This document shows positions 1 through 8,484 of a stretch of DNA of 64,000 nt, in pieces. Numbering within the stretch: the first letter of the stretch is position 1; each line of letters begins with the position of its first letter. Origin of the DNA: Verrucomicrobiota bacterium (lineage in GTDB: Bacteria; Verrucomicrobiota; Verrucomicrobiia; Limisphaerales; J093); contig JAOSKK010000036.1 in assembly GCA_027493615.1 (NCBI GenBank), positions 337,228-401,227 of the forward strand. The letters run 5' to 3'. The notes beneath the pieces were generated by a model that saw only the letters and a program-made list of their open reading frames with translations, was not told where the DNA came from and made no database searches. The position numbers were made by a program, and so were the translations under genes.

Positions 1-1565
1 TGGCGTCCCCCGAGTTGCCCGGCTTCATCCACTACGACGACCGCACGGTCGGCGAGTTCGCCCCTGGCCAGAAAGCTGGCCACCGTGGAGGGCGAATGAA
101 ACCCGCTCTTTTCCATCTCCATGGCCTGCTGCCGCTGCGGGGCAAGAACGACCACCGACCGGCCGGCCTGCCGCAATTGCTCGACCAGTGCGCGCAGGAC
201 GTAACTCTTGCCCGTGCCCGCGCCACCGCGAAAGACCGATACTGTGTTTGTGGAGCAGAGCAGCGCATCCAGTGCCTGGCGCTGTTCGCCATCCAGCGCC
301 GGATCCGCGGGAGTCGGATTCGCCACCAGCGGATGGCAAGCGGCAACGCCTTCTTTCGCGGTCTGAACAACTTCCCATTCGCGCAACAGCACCTCCCGCA
401 ACGTCACGTCGCCCGGACGCTCCGCGTTGCGGATGTAGCCACGCCGCTCGGTCAATGCTTTGAGTTCCTCAACCGAGAACTCCTCGCCGCGCGCCCGCCC
501 CAATGCCTCCTGCCACACCTGGCATTCCAGTACGACGGAGTTCCGGTCGAACAGATGTTGCTCGGCCCATTCCACCGCCTCGGCAACAGTCACCCGTTCA
601 ATCTTCTCGGTGCTTCCGGCGATCTGCCGCGATAGACCTCGAAGCAGTTCGCTCTCACGCGGTGTCAATTGTGCGCCCCAGAGGGACTGGAGTTCCTCCC
701 GGCTCAAGTCCTTTTGCTTCCGCGACCGCTTCTCGGTTGCCAGGCGCGCCCGCAGTTCCGAGATGTTTGCGCCGATCAATTCCGGCTTCTCGGTCAGCAA
801 CGTAGCCAGTGCCTTGTCAATCTCGGCATCCCGCTTGGAAAACCGATCGCAAAGCTCGGTTGGGACACCCTCAATCCGGAAATCACCGCGCGGAAGATTG
901 CGAATGCGGTAGCCGAATCGGCGCAGCTCACAGGCGAGTTCATGGTAGTAGGCGTTCTCGGCGAACTTCCGTGCCCGCAGCAGGCCATAGTTTTGCAGCG
1001 CCTTCCATCGTTCCTCCACTGCATCAAACGTCCCGTTGAAGACGATGCAGTGCGTGTGCAGATGGGGATCGAGAGCGCGAGACGTATCGTGCGTGAACAA
1101 GGCCGCAGCAAAATTGCCGGTAGGCCGATCCACCTGGACGCCACCGCCACGGACGCGGGTTGAGGCAAATGCCTCGAACTCCCGAAGTGCCGTCTTCACC
1201 GCACGCACGTGCGCCTCCAGGACACGAGTATCCCCGCCGAGAAACCCCACCAACGACACCGATTTGGGCGGGGAGAAAGTGAAGTCGTAGAAGATGCGGC
1301 GGTTTGCGGCGTCCTTGCCCGCCGCCACGCGGGTTGTGTTCAGCCGCTGCGTCAGCGTATCGCCCGTGGCCGGATGCTGATTCTCACAGAGCCGCAGGAA
1401 GTCTTCGGCGCGGACTCGGCCAGCCAACCCGAGCCGTTGCGCGCCCAACCCGGTCCATTCCCCCGACACCCGCTGCCCCTCGTCGTAGTAGTCGCCGACG
1501 CAAAGGTGTTCCTCGAAGTACTCTTGCGCATTCTTGAGATTGTATTGCGTCTTGGCAGTGAGCAC
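1..1565 (-). CDS. MobF-family conjugative relaxase (TrwC/TraI-like), 3' end outside window
   Basis: This enzyme nicks the origin of transfer, binds the strand covalently through tyrosine and unwinds it. Read from a GTG at 1565, the N-terminus has the MobF layout: tyrosines near residues 16 and 25-26 (AQEYFEEH, GDYYDEG), then the histidine triad HLHTH about 160 residues in. A RecD-like ATPase follows, with Walker A GGAGTGKS near 200-220 and Walker B VVVVDEAG near the left edge. The reading frame is open to base 1, so only about 520 residues are seen; full MobF proteins usually exceed 900. The GTG start is chosen because the family begins just before the first tyrosine. It is the transfer initiator of the element whose coupling protein and VirB genes lie at the right of the window. 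Confidence 0.93.
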   Translation of the reverse strand, partial: MLTAKTQYNLKNAQEYFEEHLCVGDYYDEGQRVSGEWTGLGAQRLGLAGRVRAEDFLRLCENQHPATGDTLTQRLNTTRVAAGKDAANRRIFYDFTFSPPKSVSLVGFLGGDTRVLEAHVRAVKTALREFEAFASTRVRGGGVQVDRPTGNFAAALFTHDTSRALDPHLHTHCIVFNGTFDAVEERWKALQNYGLLRARKFAENAYYHELACELRRFGYRIRNLPRGDFRIEGVPTELCDRFSKRDAEIDKALATLLTEKPELIGANISELRARLATEKRSRKQKDLSREELQSLWGAQLTPRESELLRGLSRQIAGSTEKIERVTVAEAVEWAEQHLFDRNSVVLECQVWQEALGRARGEEFSVEELKALTERRGYIRNAERPGDVTLREVLLREWEVVQTAKEGVAACHPLVANPTPADPALDGEQRQALDALLCSTNTVSVFRGGAGTGKSYVLRALVEQLRQAGRSVVVLAPQRQQAMEMEKSGFHSPSTVASFLARGELADRAVVVVDEAGQLGGR

Positions 1566-1665
1566 GAACCAGAATCTATCGGCCGAATCGAACGCTGATG
1601 TGTATCAAACGCACTTTCCTCCGGGACGATATCTCCTGGCCCTGCTGGGAATAAGGGTCTCGCCC

Positions 1666-2075
1666 TCAATAGCTCATTCTGCCCAGCTTCACCTTGCCCC
1701 GGAAGATCCAATAGATGCTCCCGGTGTAAGCCAGGACTACCGGACACCGATGAGCGCAATCGTGAGCATGATGCCCAGGGCTATTTGCGAGGATGCCGCG
1801 TTGTGAATCGTCAGGCTGTTGGCCGGATTCGGATTGCTCAGAACGAGGTTTGGTTACAACTCCAGCCCGAACAGGGCCATGAACGAAATCATCGCCACGC
1901 ACAACGAGACGAACGCCCGGCCATGCCGCCGACGCGTGACTTCCCGCGGAATATTGGCGATGGCGAGCATTGAGGAGCGCAATGCTGAACCCGCGCCACG
2001 ATGGAGAATCGCTTGGGCGGCGGAGACGAAGTGCGTCGTTAGAGCGGCGAGCACAGCGGCGGGCGGCGCCGCCAT
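1666..2075 (-). pseudogene. cydB: cydB remnant: C-terminal part of cytochrome bd oxidase subunit II
   Basis: The translated piece matches the last ~130 residues of CydB, the membrane subunit of the cytochrome bd quinol oxidase: an IANIPREV helix start, SNPNPANSLTI, NAASSQ, and the terminal helix with VVLAYTGSIYWIFRGKVK. It is broken twice. A TAA stands where the family has a tyrosine codon (near 1855), and a base is missing near 1732 (GTCCGG for GTCCCGG). No N-terminal half of cydB and no cydA are nearby, so this is a scar left by recombination, not a working gene. It lies directly downstream of a tetR gene and next to the relaxase, at the edge of the accessory cargo. Confidence 0.72.
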
Positions 2076-2108
2076 TTTGACCCCGGTGCGTTCGGCGGAC
2101 TCCCATGT

Positions 2109-2726
2109 CTAGCGAGGTTCTGTCGCGGATAGCTTCAGGCGCAAGACAATCTTGGGCAACTCTGTCAGCGCCTTCAAACCGTCCAGGTTACCCGTCATGC
2201 GAGCCTCTGACACAATCCCCTCCAGCAAGGCCCTCAGATACACGGCTTGAGCGTGCGGATCACAGGGCTCGATGACATCCTGGGCAATCGCGTCGCGAAT
2301 GGCGGACTCAAAATAGTGGAGTTGGGCAGACTGCACTTCACAAAGCTTCCGGCTGATGTTTGGTTCCCGTGTTCCCAGTTCGCAACCGAGGGAAAAGAAC
2401 GGCGAACCCAGGACGTATCCGACTTGCTCGCGCTTCTCGCGCTGCAAACGCTGGACCCATTCCAGAAAATTCGTGATGCGCTGGAGCGGGGCAACTGCCG
2501 GAGAAAAGTGAGTCTCATAAGCCGGTTGGCCAACCGTGTCCCAGAGATGCTGCAACGCCGCAACCGCGAGCGCGGACTTGGATTTGAAGAAATAGTAGAA
2601 ACTGCCTTTCCTGACACTGGCGCGCTCGCAGATGTCGTCCAGTGTGATCGAATGAAAGCTTTTCTCCCACAAAAGCTCGCTGGTGGCCCGCAGGAGACGC
2701 TGTCGTGCATTACTGGTCCGTACCAT
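2109..2726 (-). CDS. TetR/AcrR-family transcriptional repressor
   Basis: A 205-residue protein with an N-terminal TetR helix-turn-helix: residues 5-50 include RQRLLRATSELLWEK, ITLDDICERA and GSFYYFFKSK, the canonical recognition helix with its YYFF signature. The C-terminal half is an all-helical ligand and dimer domain without an identifiable ligand class. Such proteins repress envelope, efflux or detoxification genes and release DNA on ligand binding. It is transcribed away from the thioredoxin-CBM48 cluster on the same strand, with 180 bp of non-coding DNA upstream, so it may control itself and part of that cluster. The target is unknown. Length and start fit the family. Confidence 0.9.
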   Translation of the reverse strand: MVRTSNARQRLLRATSELLWEKSFHSITLDDICERASVRKGSFYYFFKSKSALAVAALQHLWDTVGQPAYETHFSPAVAPLQRITNFLEWVQRLQREKREQVGYVLGSPFFSLGCELGTREPNISRKLCEVQSAQLHYFESAIRDAIAQDVIEPCDPHAQAVYLRALLEGIVSEARMTGNLDGLKALTELPKIVLRLKLSATEPR

Positions 2727-2905
2727 GGCGAAAGCATATCACGGACAACAGGTGTAACCGCCATCGTGGCTTTGCCCCGCCGCCTTTGCGGGCTCAACCG
2801 CCATCCCTCGGATTGGATCACGGCGTGTGCTTTCGGTTCTGGTGTTTGTCTGTCTCATAAAACCTGCTGAGTTCATTTGCTTTTCGCGAGATTTGGCGTT
2901 CCGAG

Positions 2906-3613
2906 TCAACTCACGGCGATGAGCGAAACCGGCCGGTTGCGGTCGTCACGCGCGACGCCGCTTGCCTTGGGGTCCAGCGTCGGTGTGCCGTCCACAATGA
3001 ACAGGTAACGGTGATGGCCGTGGGGCAGTTCCAAACTGGCCATCCAGCGGCCGTCGGGCATCTGCTTCATTGGAGTGGCTGCGGGGTCCCATTCATTAAA
3101 ATCACCCACGAGCCTCACACTCTTGGCCTCCGGGGCCTCGCAGAAGAAGTTCACGTGATGGCGAGTCCGTTTTGCGGAGTAACGCTCCGGCGGAGTGGCG
3201 GCCTTGGGTTCACGAGTGACAGTGTCTATGTTCTTCGCCGCTTGAGGAGCGGGAGACTTGGAGTCGCCGACGCGGGAGACGGCGCGCAACTTCGCGAGAA
3301 TCGCTTCCTTGCTGGCCGCCCCCACAACTTTGTCGAGCAGGTTTCCGGCGAGGAAATAAAGCAGCGTGGGAACCGATTGAATTCCGTACTGCAGGCTCAG
3401 GTCGGGATGGTCGTCGGCGTTGACCTTGACCACCTTTACGTTCCCGGCGCACGCGGACGCGACTGCACCTAGCACTGAATCAAGCCCGCGGCAGCGCCGG
3501 CTCCACGGCGCCCAGAACGCGACTAAAACCGGCTGGTTCGACTTCAGAACCTGCGACTCGAAATCCGCCTGGTTGACATCAACTGTGGGCGTTTTGTTTT
3601 GGTTCGTGTTCAT
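2906..3613 (-). CDS. Thioredoxin-CBM48 fusion protein with a non-canonical active site
   Basis: A 235-residue cytoplasmic protein, no signal peptide. Residues ~10-115 form a thioredoxin fold (PVLVAFWAPWSRRC, VKVNADDHPDL, the cis-proline loop SVPTLLYF). The active site reads W-S-R-R-C, so the first, nucleophilic cysteine of the usual W-C-G-P-C is replaced by serine and normal dithiol exchange is unlikely. After a Pro/Lys-rich linker, residues ~150-235 form an AMPK/isoamylase-type glycogen-binding domain (CBM48: VRLVGDFNEWDP, GRWMASLEL, HRYLFIVDG). I start at the ATG at 3613 because GGGAG lies 6 bases before it; an upstream in-frame start would add a non-conserved tail. A second copy lies at 19.5-20.2 kb as two separate genes. 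Function unknown; tethering to a glycan or partner is a guess. Confidence 0.85.
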   Translation of the reverse strand: MNTNQNKTPTVDVNQADFESQVLKSNQPVLVAFWAPWSRRCRGLDSVLGAVASACAGNVKVVKVNADDHPDLSLQYGIQSVPTLLYFLAGNLLDKVVGAASKEAILAKLRAVSRVGDSKSPAPQAAKNIDTVTREPKAATPPERYSAKRTRHHVNFFCEAPEAKSVRLVGDFNEWDPAATPMKQMPDGRWMASLELPHGHHRYLFIVDGTPTLDPKASGVARDDRNRPVSLIAVS

Positions 3614-3641
3614 ATTCGTCTCCCAGACCTTTTCATTTAGC

Positions 3642-4122
3642 TCATTGGTCTGGGTCGCCGGGTTTGTCTGGATTGTTCGTGCTGCCACCCCCTTCTAATT
3701 CTAAACCATCTTGGCGAGGCAAGGTCTTCGTCGAGAACTGAAACAAACCCCGGAGGGCCATGCGCAACTGGTGGTGCAGGTCTTTCCCCCTTCAAAACAA
3801 AGCCGTCCGCTCCCGCAGCCTCTGTCAGCGTCTTGCACGCCGGCGTGTCATTGGATGTGATTATGATTACAAACGGCGGGTCTTGGACCTGCTTTATGCA
3901 TCGAGTGGCGTTGATGCCGTTCATACGGGGCATGCTGTAGTCCATCAAGACCAGTTCCGGCTTGAGATTGAGCGTCTGTCTGACTGCCTGGCTGCCGTCG
4001 GTCACGCTGCCAACGAGTGTGAAGTAACCTTCCGCCTCCAGAATCTGCGCAAGGATTCTCAGCATCACGGGAGAGTCGTCGGCGATCAGCACTCGGACTT
4101 TTCTCGTTTCCCGATCGTCCAT
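3642..4122 (-). CDS. Single-domain response regulator (CheY-like) with a frame error
   Basis: The receiver domain fills nearly the whole protein: VRVLIADDSP (acidic pocket), the phosphoacceptor aspartate in VLMDYSMP, the switch threonine/serine in IIITSND and the lysine in ADGFVLKG. There is no output domain, so it would act by protein contact. At 3786-3790 a run of five bases has one too many. Removing one gives LKGKDLHHQLRMAL and a stop at 3642, paralleling the intact paralog at 9838-10287; as written the frame instead runs into the next gene. The thioredoxin-CBM48 gene starts 28 bases downstream on the same strand, suggesting co-transcription. No cognate histidine kinase is in the window. 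Confidence 0.85.
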
Positions 4123-4187
4123 GGCTGGGTGTGTTGCGGCGCTAACGGCAAGGTGTGGTTCAATGCGGTGCGAGGGGTGCAGACCCG

Positions 4188-4814
4188 TCAGGGCAGGGAT
4201 GCACCCGTTCCATGCGCGAGCACCTCACCCAGCGGGAGCCGGGGTTTACGCGGCCAGTTGCCCGACGCGGAATGGCCCACCGCAAGCAGCATCACGGGCA
4301 GATAACGCTCGGCAATCTGGAACTCCCGTTTCACGCCTACCGGATCGAAGCCGATCATCGGACCGGAGACAAGCCCCTTGGCTTCGGCGGCCAACATCAG
4401 CGTCATCGCCGCCATCGCGGCCGAGCGAATGGCTTCATCCCGCTGCGCCGCTGGATTTGCATACATCTGGGTGGCCATCCCGACCATGTTGTCCGCCGTC
4501 GTTTGGTCGAAAATGCCGGCCTGGACCGACTGCATAAGGATGTCAGGCAGCCTCGTGTGGGCCTGCAGATCACCCAACACGATGAAGGTCACGGCGGCAT
4601 CCGCCACTTTCTGTTGCCCGTAGGCCACCGCTTTGAGGCGTTCCTTGTCCTGCTGCTCGGTGACGGCAATGAAGCGCCAGTGTTGCAGGTTGAACGAAGA
4701 GGGGGCTTGCGTGGCGCAGGCGACCAGTTCCTCGACTTCGGCGCGCGACAGCGGTTGGGCCGGGTCAAACCGGTTGGCCGAGATTCTTCGATTGATGGTT
4801 TCAAGTGTATTCAT
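4188..4814 (-). CDS. Nitroreductase-family flavin oxidoreductase
   Basis: A 208-residue member of the NfsB/nitroreductase fold, FMN-dependent enzymes that use NAD(P)H to reduce nitroaromatics, quinones or similar compounds in the cytosol. Supporting segments: the N-terminal RRISANRF FMN-phosphate site, ATQAPSSFNLQHWRF (substrate and FMN loop), the central helix with DEAIRSAAMAAMTLMLAAEAKGL, and the glycine-rich GPMIGFDP. The ATG at 4814 is preferred because the family begins a few residues before the RRIS motif; in-frame ATGs further upstream (4853, 4862) would add a basic tail. It stands alone, between a lipid A deacylase gene upstream and a response regulator downstream, all on the minus strand. 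The substrate cannot be told. Confidence 0.9.
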   Translation of the reverse strand: MNTLETINRRISANRFDPAQPLSRAEVEELVACATQAPSSFNLQHWRFIAVTEQQDKERLKAVAYGQQKVADAAVTFIVLGDLQAHTRLPDILMQSVQAGIFDQTTADNMVGMATQMYANPAAQRDEAIRSAAMAAMTLMLAAEAKGLVSGPMIGFDPVGVKREFQIAERYLPVMLLAVGHSASGNWPRKPRLPLGEVLAHGTGASLP

Positions 4815-4888
4815 TGGTTTTGAGTGTTTAAACAATGCTTTCATTGCTTTCATACGTTTCGATGTTTGAGTCTTGACTGGGGTTGCTT

Positions 4889-5989
4889 TCAAAACAGGTA
4901 GCTCACGGTGAGGGCGCCGAATTCCGAGTAATCCCGTTGTCCCTCGAATTCCTTGCCCCAAAATAGGTAGCTGAAGGAAGCGACTACGTGGCGGTTCCCG
5001 ACGGCGATACCCACTCCAGCCGCCGGAACGAAGAACTTCTTGTCCACGCTGGGGCTGTCGGTGAAGGTGTTTCCGTCAAGGGTGATGTCTCTCAAAACGA
5101 AATTGGCCATTGCGCCGCCGTATATGGAGAAGCCCCAAGGCGAAGCTGATCTGCTACTGCCAGCCCACATTGGCGGTGGCATGTGCCCCATCCCACGCGC
5201 CAAGGTTGGGCCGAAATTGTCGGGCATGTTGTAGCCGAAACGTATCAACCCGGCAATCTCACCCTGGGTAAGGACGTTGCCCAGCCAGGCACCCGCGACG
5301 GAGAGCGCCTCCACTGACCACCGTTCACGCTCGCCAGCCAGTCGGAACTTGCGGCGATACTCGTATGCAAAGTTGAAAATAGGTTCGTTTTCCAACTGGT
5401 AATCCCAACCCTGGGGCTGCTCCCAGCCTCCGAGATCATGAATCCACCGCTGCGTTTCTTCGGCCAAAGACCAAGGGCCAACGACACCCGTCATGAACTT
5501 GAGTCCGTGGTAGGAATTGGAGCGTTCCACATGCAATGTCAGTCCAAGGGAGAGGATGCCCGCGTAAGGGCGGTCATTCGGATCTGGCACGCTGAGGGAC
5601 TTATCGGCCGGCGTGAACATGGCCTGGGTTGCGTCATAAGTGACCGTACGGCGTCCACGACCCCAAGGCAACCAATCTGCAACCGGGTCCATCCAACTGG
5701 GACCAGTGTGGGACACGGCCAGAGAAACGCCATCGGTGTAGAACCGATCATTCCCGCCGAACGTGTCGTTTTCCCAGCGAACTGAAACGGACCAAAGACG
5801 ACTGGGTGCAGCGACGGCGTCCGAGACAGGGTCATCAGGCTCGGTACCGGATGCAGAATGCTTGCTTGAAACCACAACTGCAAAAAGGACCGTGACTCTC
5901 GCGCAAGCCAACATCGTGGAGCAGACAAGCGACACTCGATTCCGCCGAGGTCCGGGCTGAAGTCTGTCTGCTGTGTTAAGTCGTCTCAT
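4889..5989 (-). CDS. lpxR: LpxR-family lipid A 3'-O-deacylase (outer membrane)
   Basis: LpxR enzymes are outer-membrane beta-barrels that remove the 3'-linked acyl chains from lipid A, changing surface charge and immune recognition. The 366-residue protein has a basic N-terminus and hydrophobic segment (about residues 20-45) usable as a signal peptide. The family signature near residue 75 follows: WENDTFGGNDRFYTDGV. Barrel-like alternating strands then run to a C-terminus ending in YLF, the aromatic end typical of outer-membrane proteins. Its ATG overlaps the stop of the thioesterase gene upstream by four bases (ATGA), so the two are translated together. A second, unrelated PagL-type deacylase lies 2.5 kb away, which gives this stretch a lipid A remodelling theme. 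Confidence 0.85.
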   Translation of the reverse strand: MRRLNTADRLQPGPRRNRVSLVCSTMLACARVTVLFAVVVSSKHSASGTEPDDPVSDAVAAPSRLWSVSVRWENDTFGGNDRFYTDGVSLAVSHTGPSWMDPVADWLPWGRGRRTVTYDATQAMFTPADKSLSVPDPNDRPYAGILSLGLTLHVERSNSYHGLKFMTGVVGPWSLAEETQRWIHDLGGWEQPQGWDYQLENEPIFNFAYEYRRKFRLAGERERWSVEALSVAGAWLGNVLTQGEIAGLIRFGYNMPDNFGPTLARGMGHMPPPMWAGSSRSASPWGFSIYGGAMANFVLRDITLDGNTFTDSPSVDKKFFVPAAGVGIAVGNRHVVASFSYLFWGKEFEGQRDYSEFGALTVSYLF

Positions 5990-6558
5990 TCGTTGAAGTT
6001 GGTTAGTCGCGCCAACTGCTCCGGCTTCAGCACAATGAATAGCCCTTCGCTGCTCGCGCAGAGCGCGCCTTCAGCGTCGGTCATCCGTGCGCGCGTATGG
6101 ATTTTGCGGCCATGAATCGCTTCGACGCGCGCTTTAATGGTCGCCGTCATGCCGATTGGGACCATCTTCCGGAAATCGACCGTGATCCGTGCGGCGATAA
6201 CTCGGTGGCCAGCATGCCATGCGGCCGCACCCATCGCCTCGTCGAGCACGGAAGCGATGCTCCCGCCATGCGCGTGTCCAGGCGGCCCCTCGGTGCCGGC
6301 GCCGAACCACACGCGCGCCACAAGCGTGTCGTCACTGGCACGGTGGAAGTGGTAGACGCGCAAGCGTTCGCTGTGCGGATTGTTCGGGATCCACGCACCG
6401 CCAGAGCCGATCCCTTTAAATGGATCAAGAGGAGTGAGGGGCGAATCAGATGACATTGCCGCCATTTTGAATGCTTTGAGCCCCATTCCTTCCCGGGCAT
6501 GCGGCTTTGTGGACCGGTTGAGCTTCAAGATGGCCATCCTTCCCACCCAAGCAGGCAT
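5986..6558 (-). CDS. Hotdog-fold thioesterase (PaaI/4HBT superfamily)
   Basis: A 190-residue or shorter protein with a single hotdog domain in its C-terminal two thirds. The catalytic segment is GHAHGGSIASVLDEAMG, with the His-Gly-Gly turn and the aspartate/glutamate helix of the PaaI group, followed by the strand pair ITVDFRKMVPIG. Such enzymes hydrolyse acyl-CoA thioesters in the cytosol. The start is uncertain: in-frame ATGs at 6486, 6465 and 6456 would each still keep the domain, and the first 30 residues look non-conserved. The gene overlaps the downstream lpxR-like gene by ATGA, which ties it to lipid A or acyl-chain metabolism. The acyl substrate is unknown. Confidence 0.85.
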   Translation of the reverse strand: MPAWVGRMAILKLNRSTKPHAREGMGLKAFKMAAMSSDSPLTPLDPFKGIGSGGAWIPNNPHSERLRVYHFHRASDDTLVARVWFGAGTEGPPGHAHGGSIASVLDEAMGAAAWHAGHRVIAARITVDFRKMVPIGMTATIKARVEAIHGRKIHTRARMTDAEGALCASSEGLFIVLKPEQLARLTNFNE

Positions 6559-6648
6559 AAGGAAGTCCCGGCAAAAGCATTGAGCACTGCATGCTCAGCA
6601 AAGACCGGGGAAAACAGTTCGGTCACAGGGTGGCCTTCGTGGCCTTTC

Positions 6649-6850
6649 TCAGCGTGCTTGACGTTTTCCCTGGTCTTTGAGTAAGCGTCCGCCTCGCGCG
6701 ACGTTCTCATGGGAGTTTTCATGCAGAATCAGGATGATTTTCTCTTCCGGCCAGTCATAAGCCTGTGCGACCGCACGAGTGATCACTGTGGCTAGGTGGC
6801 GCTTACGTTTCCCTGCAAGTCGGGGGACCTTCAATGATGATGGTCGGCAT
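6649..6850 (-). CDS. 4-oxalocrotonate tautomerase-like small enzyme with a frame error
   Basis: About 66 residues, the usual length of a 4-OT monomer. It begins MPTIIIEGP: after Met removal, Pro1 is the catalytic base. It then has KRKRHLATVITRAVAQAYDW and ILILHENSHENVARGG, the second half of the beta-alpha-beta fold with the ENVARGG segment of the active-site rim. The two halves are in different frames. The run of five G/C bases at 6822-6826 is one too long; dropping one joins EGP to RLAGKRKRH. Such enzymes form hexamers and tautomerise or dehalogenate small keto acids. It is followed on the same strand by the thioesterase-lpxR pair. Substrate unknown. Confidence 0.75.
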
Positions 6851-6906
6851 CTCGATATGGACGTTAATAGTATGAGGGACCGACAGAGTAACCGCCAATA
6901 CGAGGG

Positions 6907-7149
6907 TTAGAGGTGGCCCCCGAAAGGTCCGCCAACTGCCGGGTAGCCCGTGTTGGGATTGTATTTCCACGGGTCGGCATCCTCTCGGGAAGAGACCGAT
7001 GCGCACCCGTTGAGGAGCAGAAAAGCCGCAGCGAAGCAAAGGACAAAGAGCCATCCTCTGGCCCTGACGCGACCTTCCGAAGAGGTCAATCCCGATGGTA
7101 AGCTCTCCGATTTAGAGATCATTGAGGTTCTATGTTTTTTCATGTTCAT
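6907..7149 (-). CDS. Small outer-envelope lipoprotein
   Basis: An 80-residue protein with a type II signal peptide: basic residues around 27-31 (RVRARG), a hydrophobic core WLFVLCFAAAFLLL and the lipobox LNGC at about residue 49, giving a mature lipoprotein of only ~32 residues. The mature part ends in a PWKYNPNTGYPAVGGP-type proline/glycine-rich tail, which I recognise as a recurrent small-lipoprotein motif without a known function. The long stretch before the hydrophobic core suggests that the true start may be an internal ATG (the tenth codon). Its neighbours are unrelated small enzymes; it has its own upstream gap of about 330 bp. Confidence 0.7.
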   Translation of the reverse strand: MNMKKHRTSMISKSESLPSGLTSSEGRVRARGWLFVLCFAAAFLLLNGCASVSSREDADPWKYNPNTGYPAVGGPFGGHL

Positions 7150-7476
7150 CTTATGAGGTTTCTAATTCATGCTCTGTTTGCGCAAATTCGTCTGCGTGTG
7201 ACGCAAGCCTCGCACCCTGCCTCGAACGTTGGGAAAGACGGAAGAGAGGATGCGCTCGTGCTACTGGCCGAGGGGGAGGAACTCGGTCAGTTCCGGTGGG
7301 CGGACGAAATGCTCGGGAGGATGCCGGCATCGCCCGCTTGAGACGCGCACGCTTCCAAAAACTGTTTCGTTCAAGCATCGGACTTTTCAGGATACAGAAT
7401 TGGCCGACGCGGTAATTCTCCGATTGCCACGATCTCGGAACGATGTCTGCCGCCCAGCTTCTCATGGGAGGAATGG
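7150..7476 (-). other. Gene-poor stretch of about 330 bp
   Basis: I see no convincing gene here. Weak open frames exist on both strands (for instance 7132-7341 plus, 69 residues), but none resembles a known family, and they overlap one another in different frames, as expected of GC-rich non-coding DNA. The stretch presumably holds the promoter of the lipoprotein gene at 6907-7149 and the 3' end of the operon that begins near 9.4 kb. Confidence 0.4.
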
Positions 7477-7731
7477 TCATGAAGGGGATTTTGGAGTTGG
7501 CATCCTATTCTCCTCCCGCCCAAGTTGGTCCGTGAACGCGAAAACAAACGCTGTCCTGGTAGCGACGAGCAAGGCGTGGTCGGGAGAGGCCATGACGCGA
7601 GCCAGCAATTTTCCGAGTTGCGCCCCGCCGTCGCGTTCAACCGTGGTGAACGGCTGGACACAAAACACAGTCGCTGGGTCGTCGGCAATTGCCTGGTTTA
7701 TCTCCAGGCGGCGTTGGATTTCTTCACGCAT
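7477..7731 (-). CDS. Conserved-looking hypothetical protein, 84 residues
   Basis: A small acidic-to-neutral soluble protein with no signal peptide or membrane segment. It starts with a helix rich in charged residues (MREEIQRRLEINQAIADD) and continues with alternating hydrophobic strands (ALLVATRTAFVFAF). No family is recognised. The ATG at 7731 is chosen because it lies inside the last codons of the upstream gene (which stops at 7724) and follows AAGGGA at a fair distance, so it can be translated by coupling. A longer in-frame start at 7842 would overlap the upstream gene by over 100 bases and is unlikely. Confidence 0.5.
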   Translation of the reverse strand: MREEIQRRLEINQAIADDPATVFCVQPFTTVERDGGAQLGKLLARVMASPDHALLVATRTAFVFAFTDQLGREENRMPTPKSPS

Positions 7732-8473
7732 TGGGGGTCCCTTCCATGTTCGCGGGTGTTGCATTACGACATTCTGAATGAACTTCTTTGTCACTGGATG
7801 CGGACAGGATGCGCTGGGCGACTCGCTGAAGTTCCGAGGCAATCGGCTCGGACGGGGCCGAGGTTAATTCCCGGTCCATCCCCGCCCACGTGAGCGCTAT
7901 GAGGGTCACTCTCTCCGTGGCCAGCAGTTCCAGGGAAATCGCGACTTTCTTTCGACCGTCCCAATGTTCATCCCCGGTTTGGAGGCGCTCAATCAATAGC
8001 TTCTTCGCCAGTTCAGCATTCATTACTTCTCCGCGGCGGGTTCCATCCTTAGCAATGAGGTCTAGCCAATGTGTCTTCTGCTGCGCCAACTCGCCGGGCG
8101 CGATCAGCGGCTCAAAATAGATGGCGTCCGGTTGCAGGTGGACACTGAAACCCACTCGCAGGTCGGAGTTTCTGCTGGAAGCACGCACGGTCACATAACC
8201 TTGCGGTCCAGCGTTGTAGAATTGCTCGAAGCTCACTTGGCCTAGAGCTCGCACAATCTGGCCCTGGAGTTCCGCCAACCGCCGAACCAGAAGGTCCTGG
8301 GTAGCTAGCCCAGCGCTTTCGGCCTGTTTGCGAAACGCGCGAATCAGCGTGTCCTTTGAACAGCCCTGATGCCTCAGGGGCGTTGAGTTCTCAAAAACCA
8401 GCCGGTCCTTCGCGGATAAGGGTTTTCCACAGACCAAGCATGCGCTGAGTACTGCAGTTTTTGGGGGTTGCAT
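7724..8473 (-). CDS. Hypothetical protein with an N-terminal cysteine pair
   Basis: About 249 residues, no recognised family. The N-terminus has CLVCGK and, 25 residues later, RHQGCSKD, a set of three cysteines and a histidine that could hold a zinc ion. A long helical middle (residues ~45-75) is followed by a mixed region ending in a charged helical tail. The protein looks cytoplasmic. The start at 8473 leaves an 11-base gap to the PagL-type gene upstream; an in-frame ATG at 8497 overlaps that gene and is also possible. The next gene downstream overlaps its 3' end, so the three form a likely operon. The function is unknown. Confidence 0.55.
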   Translation of the reverse strand: MQPPKTAVLSACLVCGKPLSAKDRLVFENSTPLRHQGCSKDTLIRAFRKQAESAGLATQDLLVRRLAELQGQIVRALGQVSFEQFYNAGPQGYVTVRASSRNSDLRVGFSVHLQPDAIYFEPLIAPGELAQQKTHWLDLIAKDGTRRGEVMNAELAKKLLIERLQTGDEHWDGRKKVAISLELLATERVTLIALTWAGMDRELTSAPSEPIASELQRVAQRILSASSDKEVHSECRNATPANMEGTPNA

Positions 8474-8484
8474 GAGAGATCGCT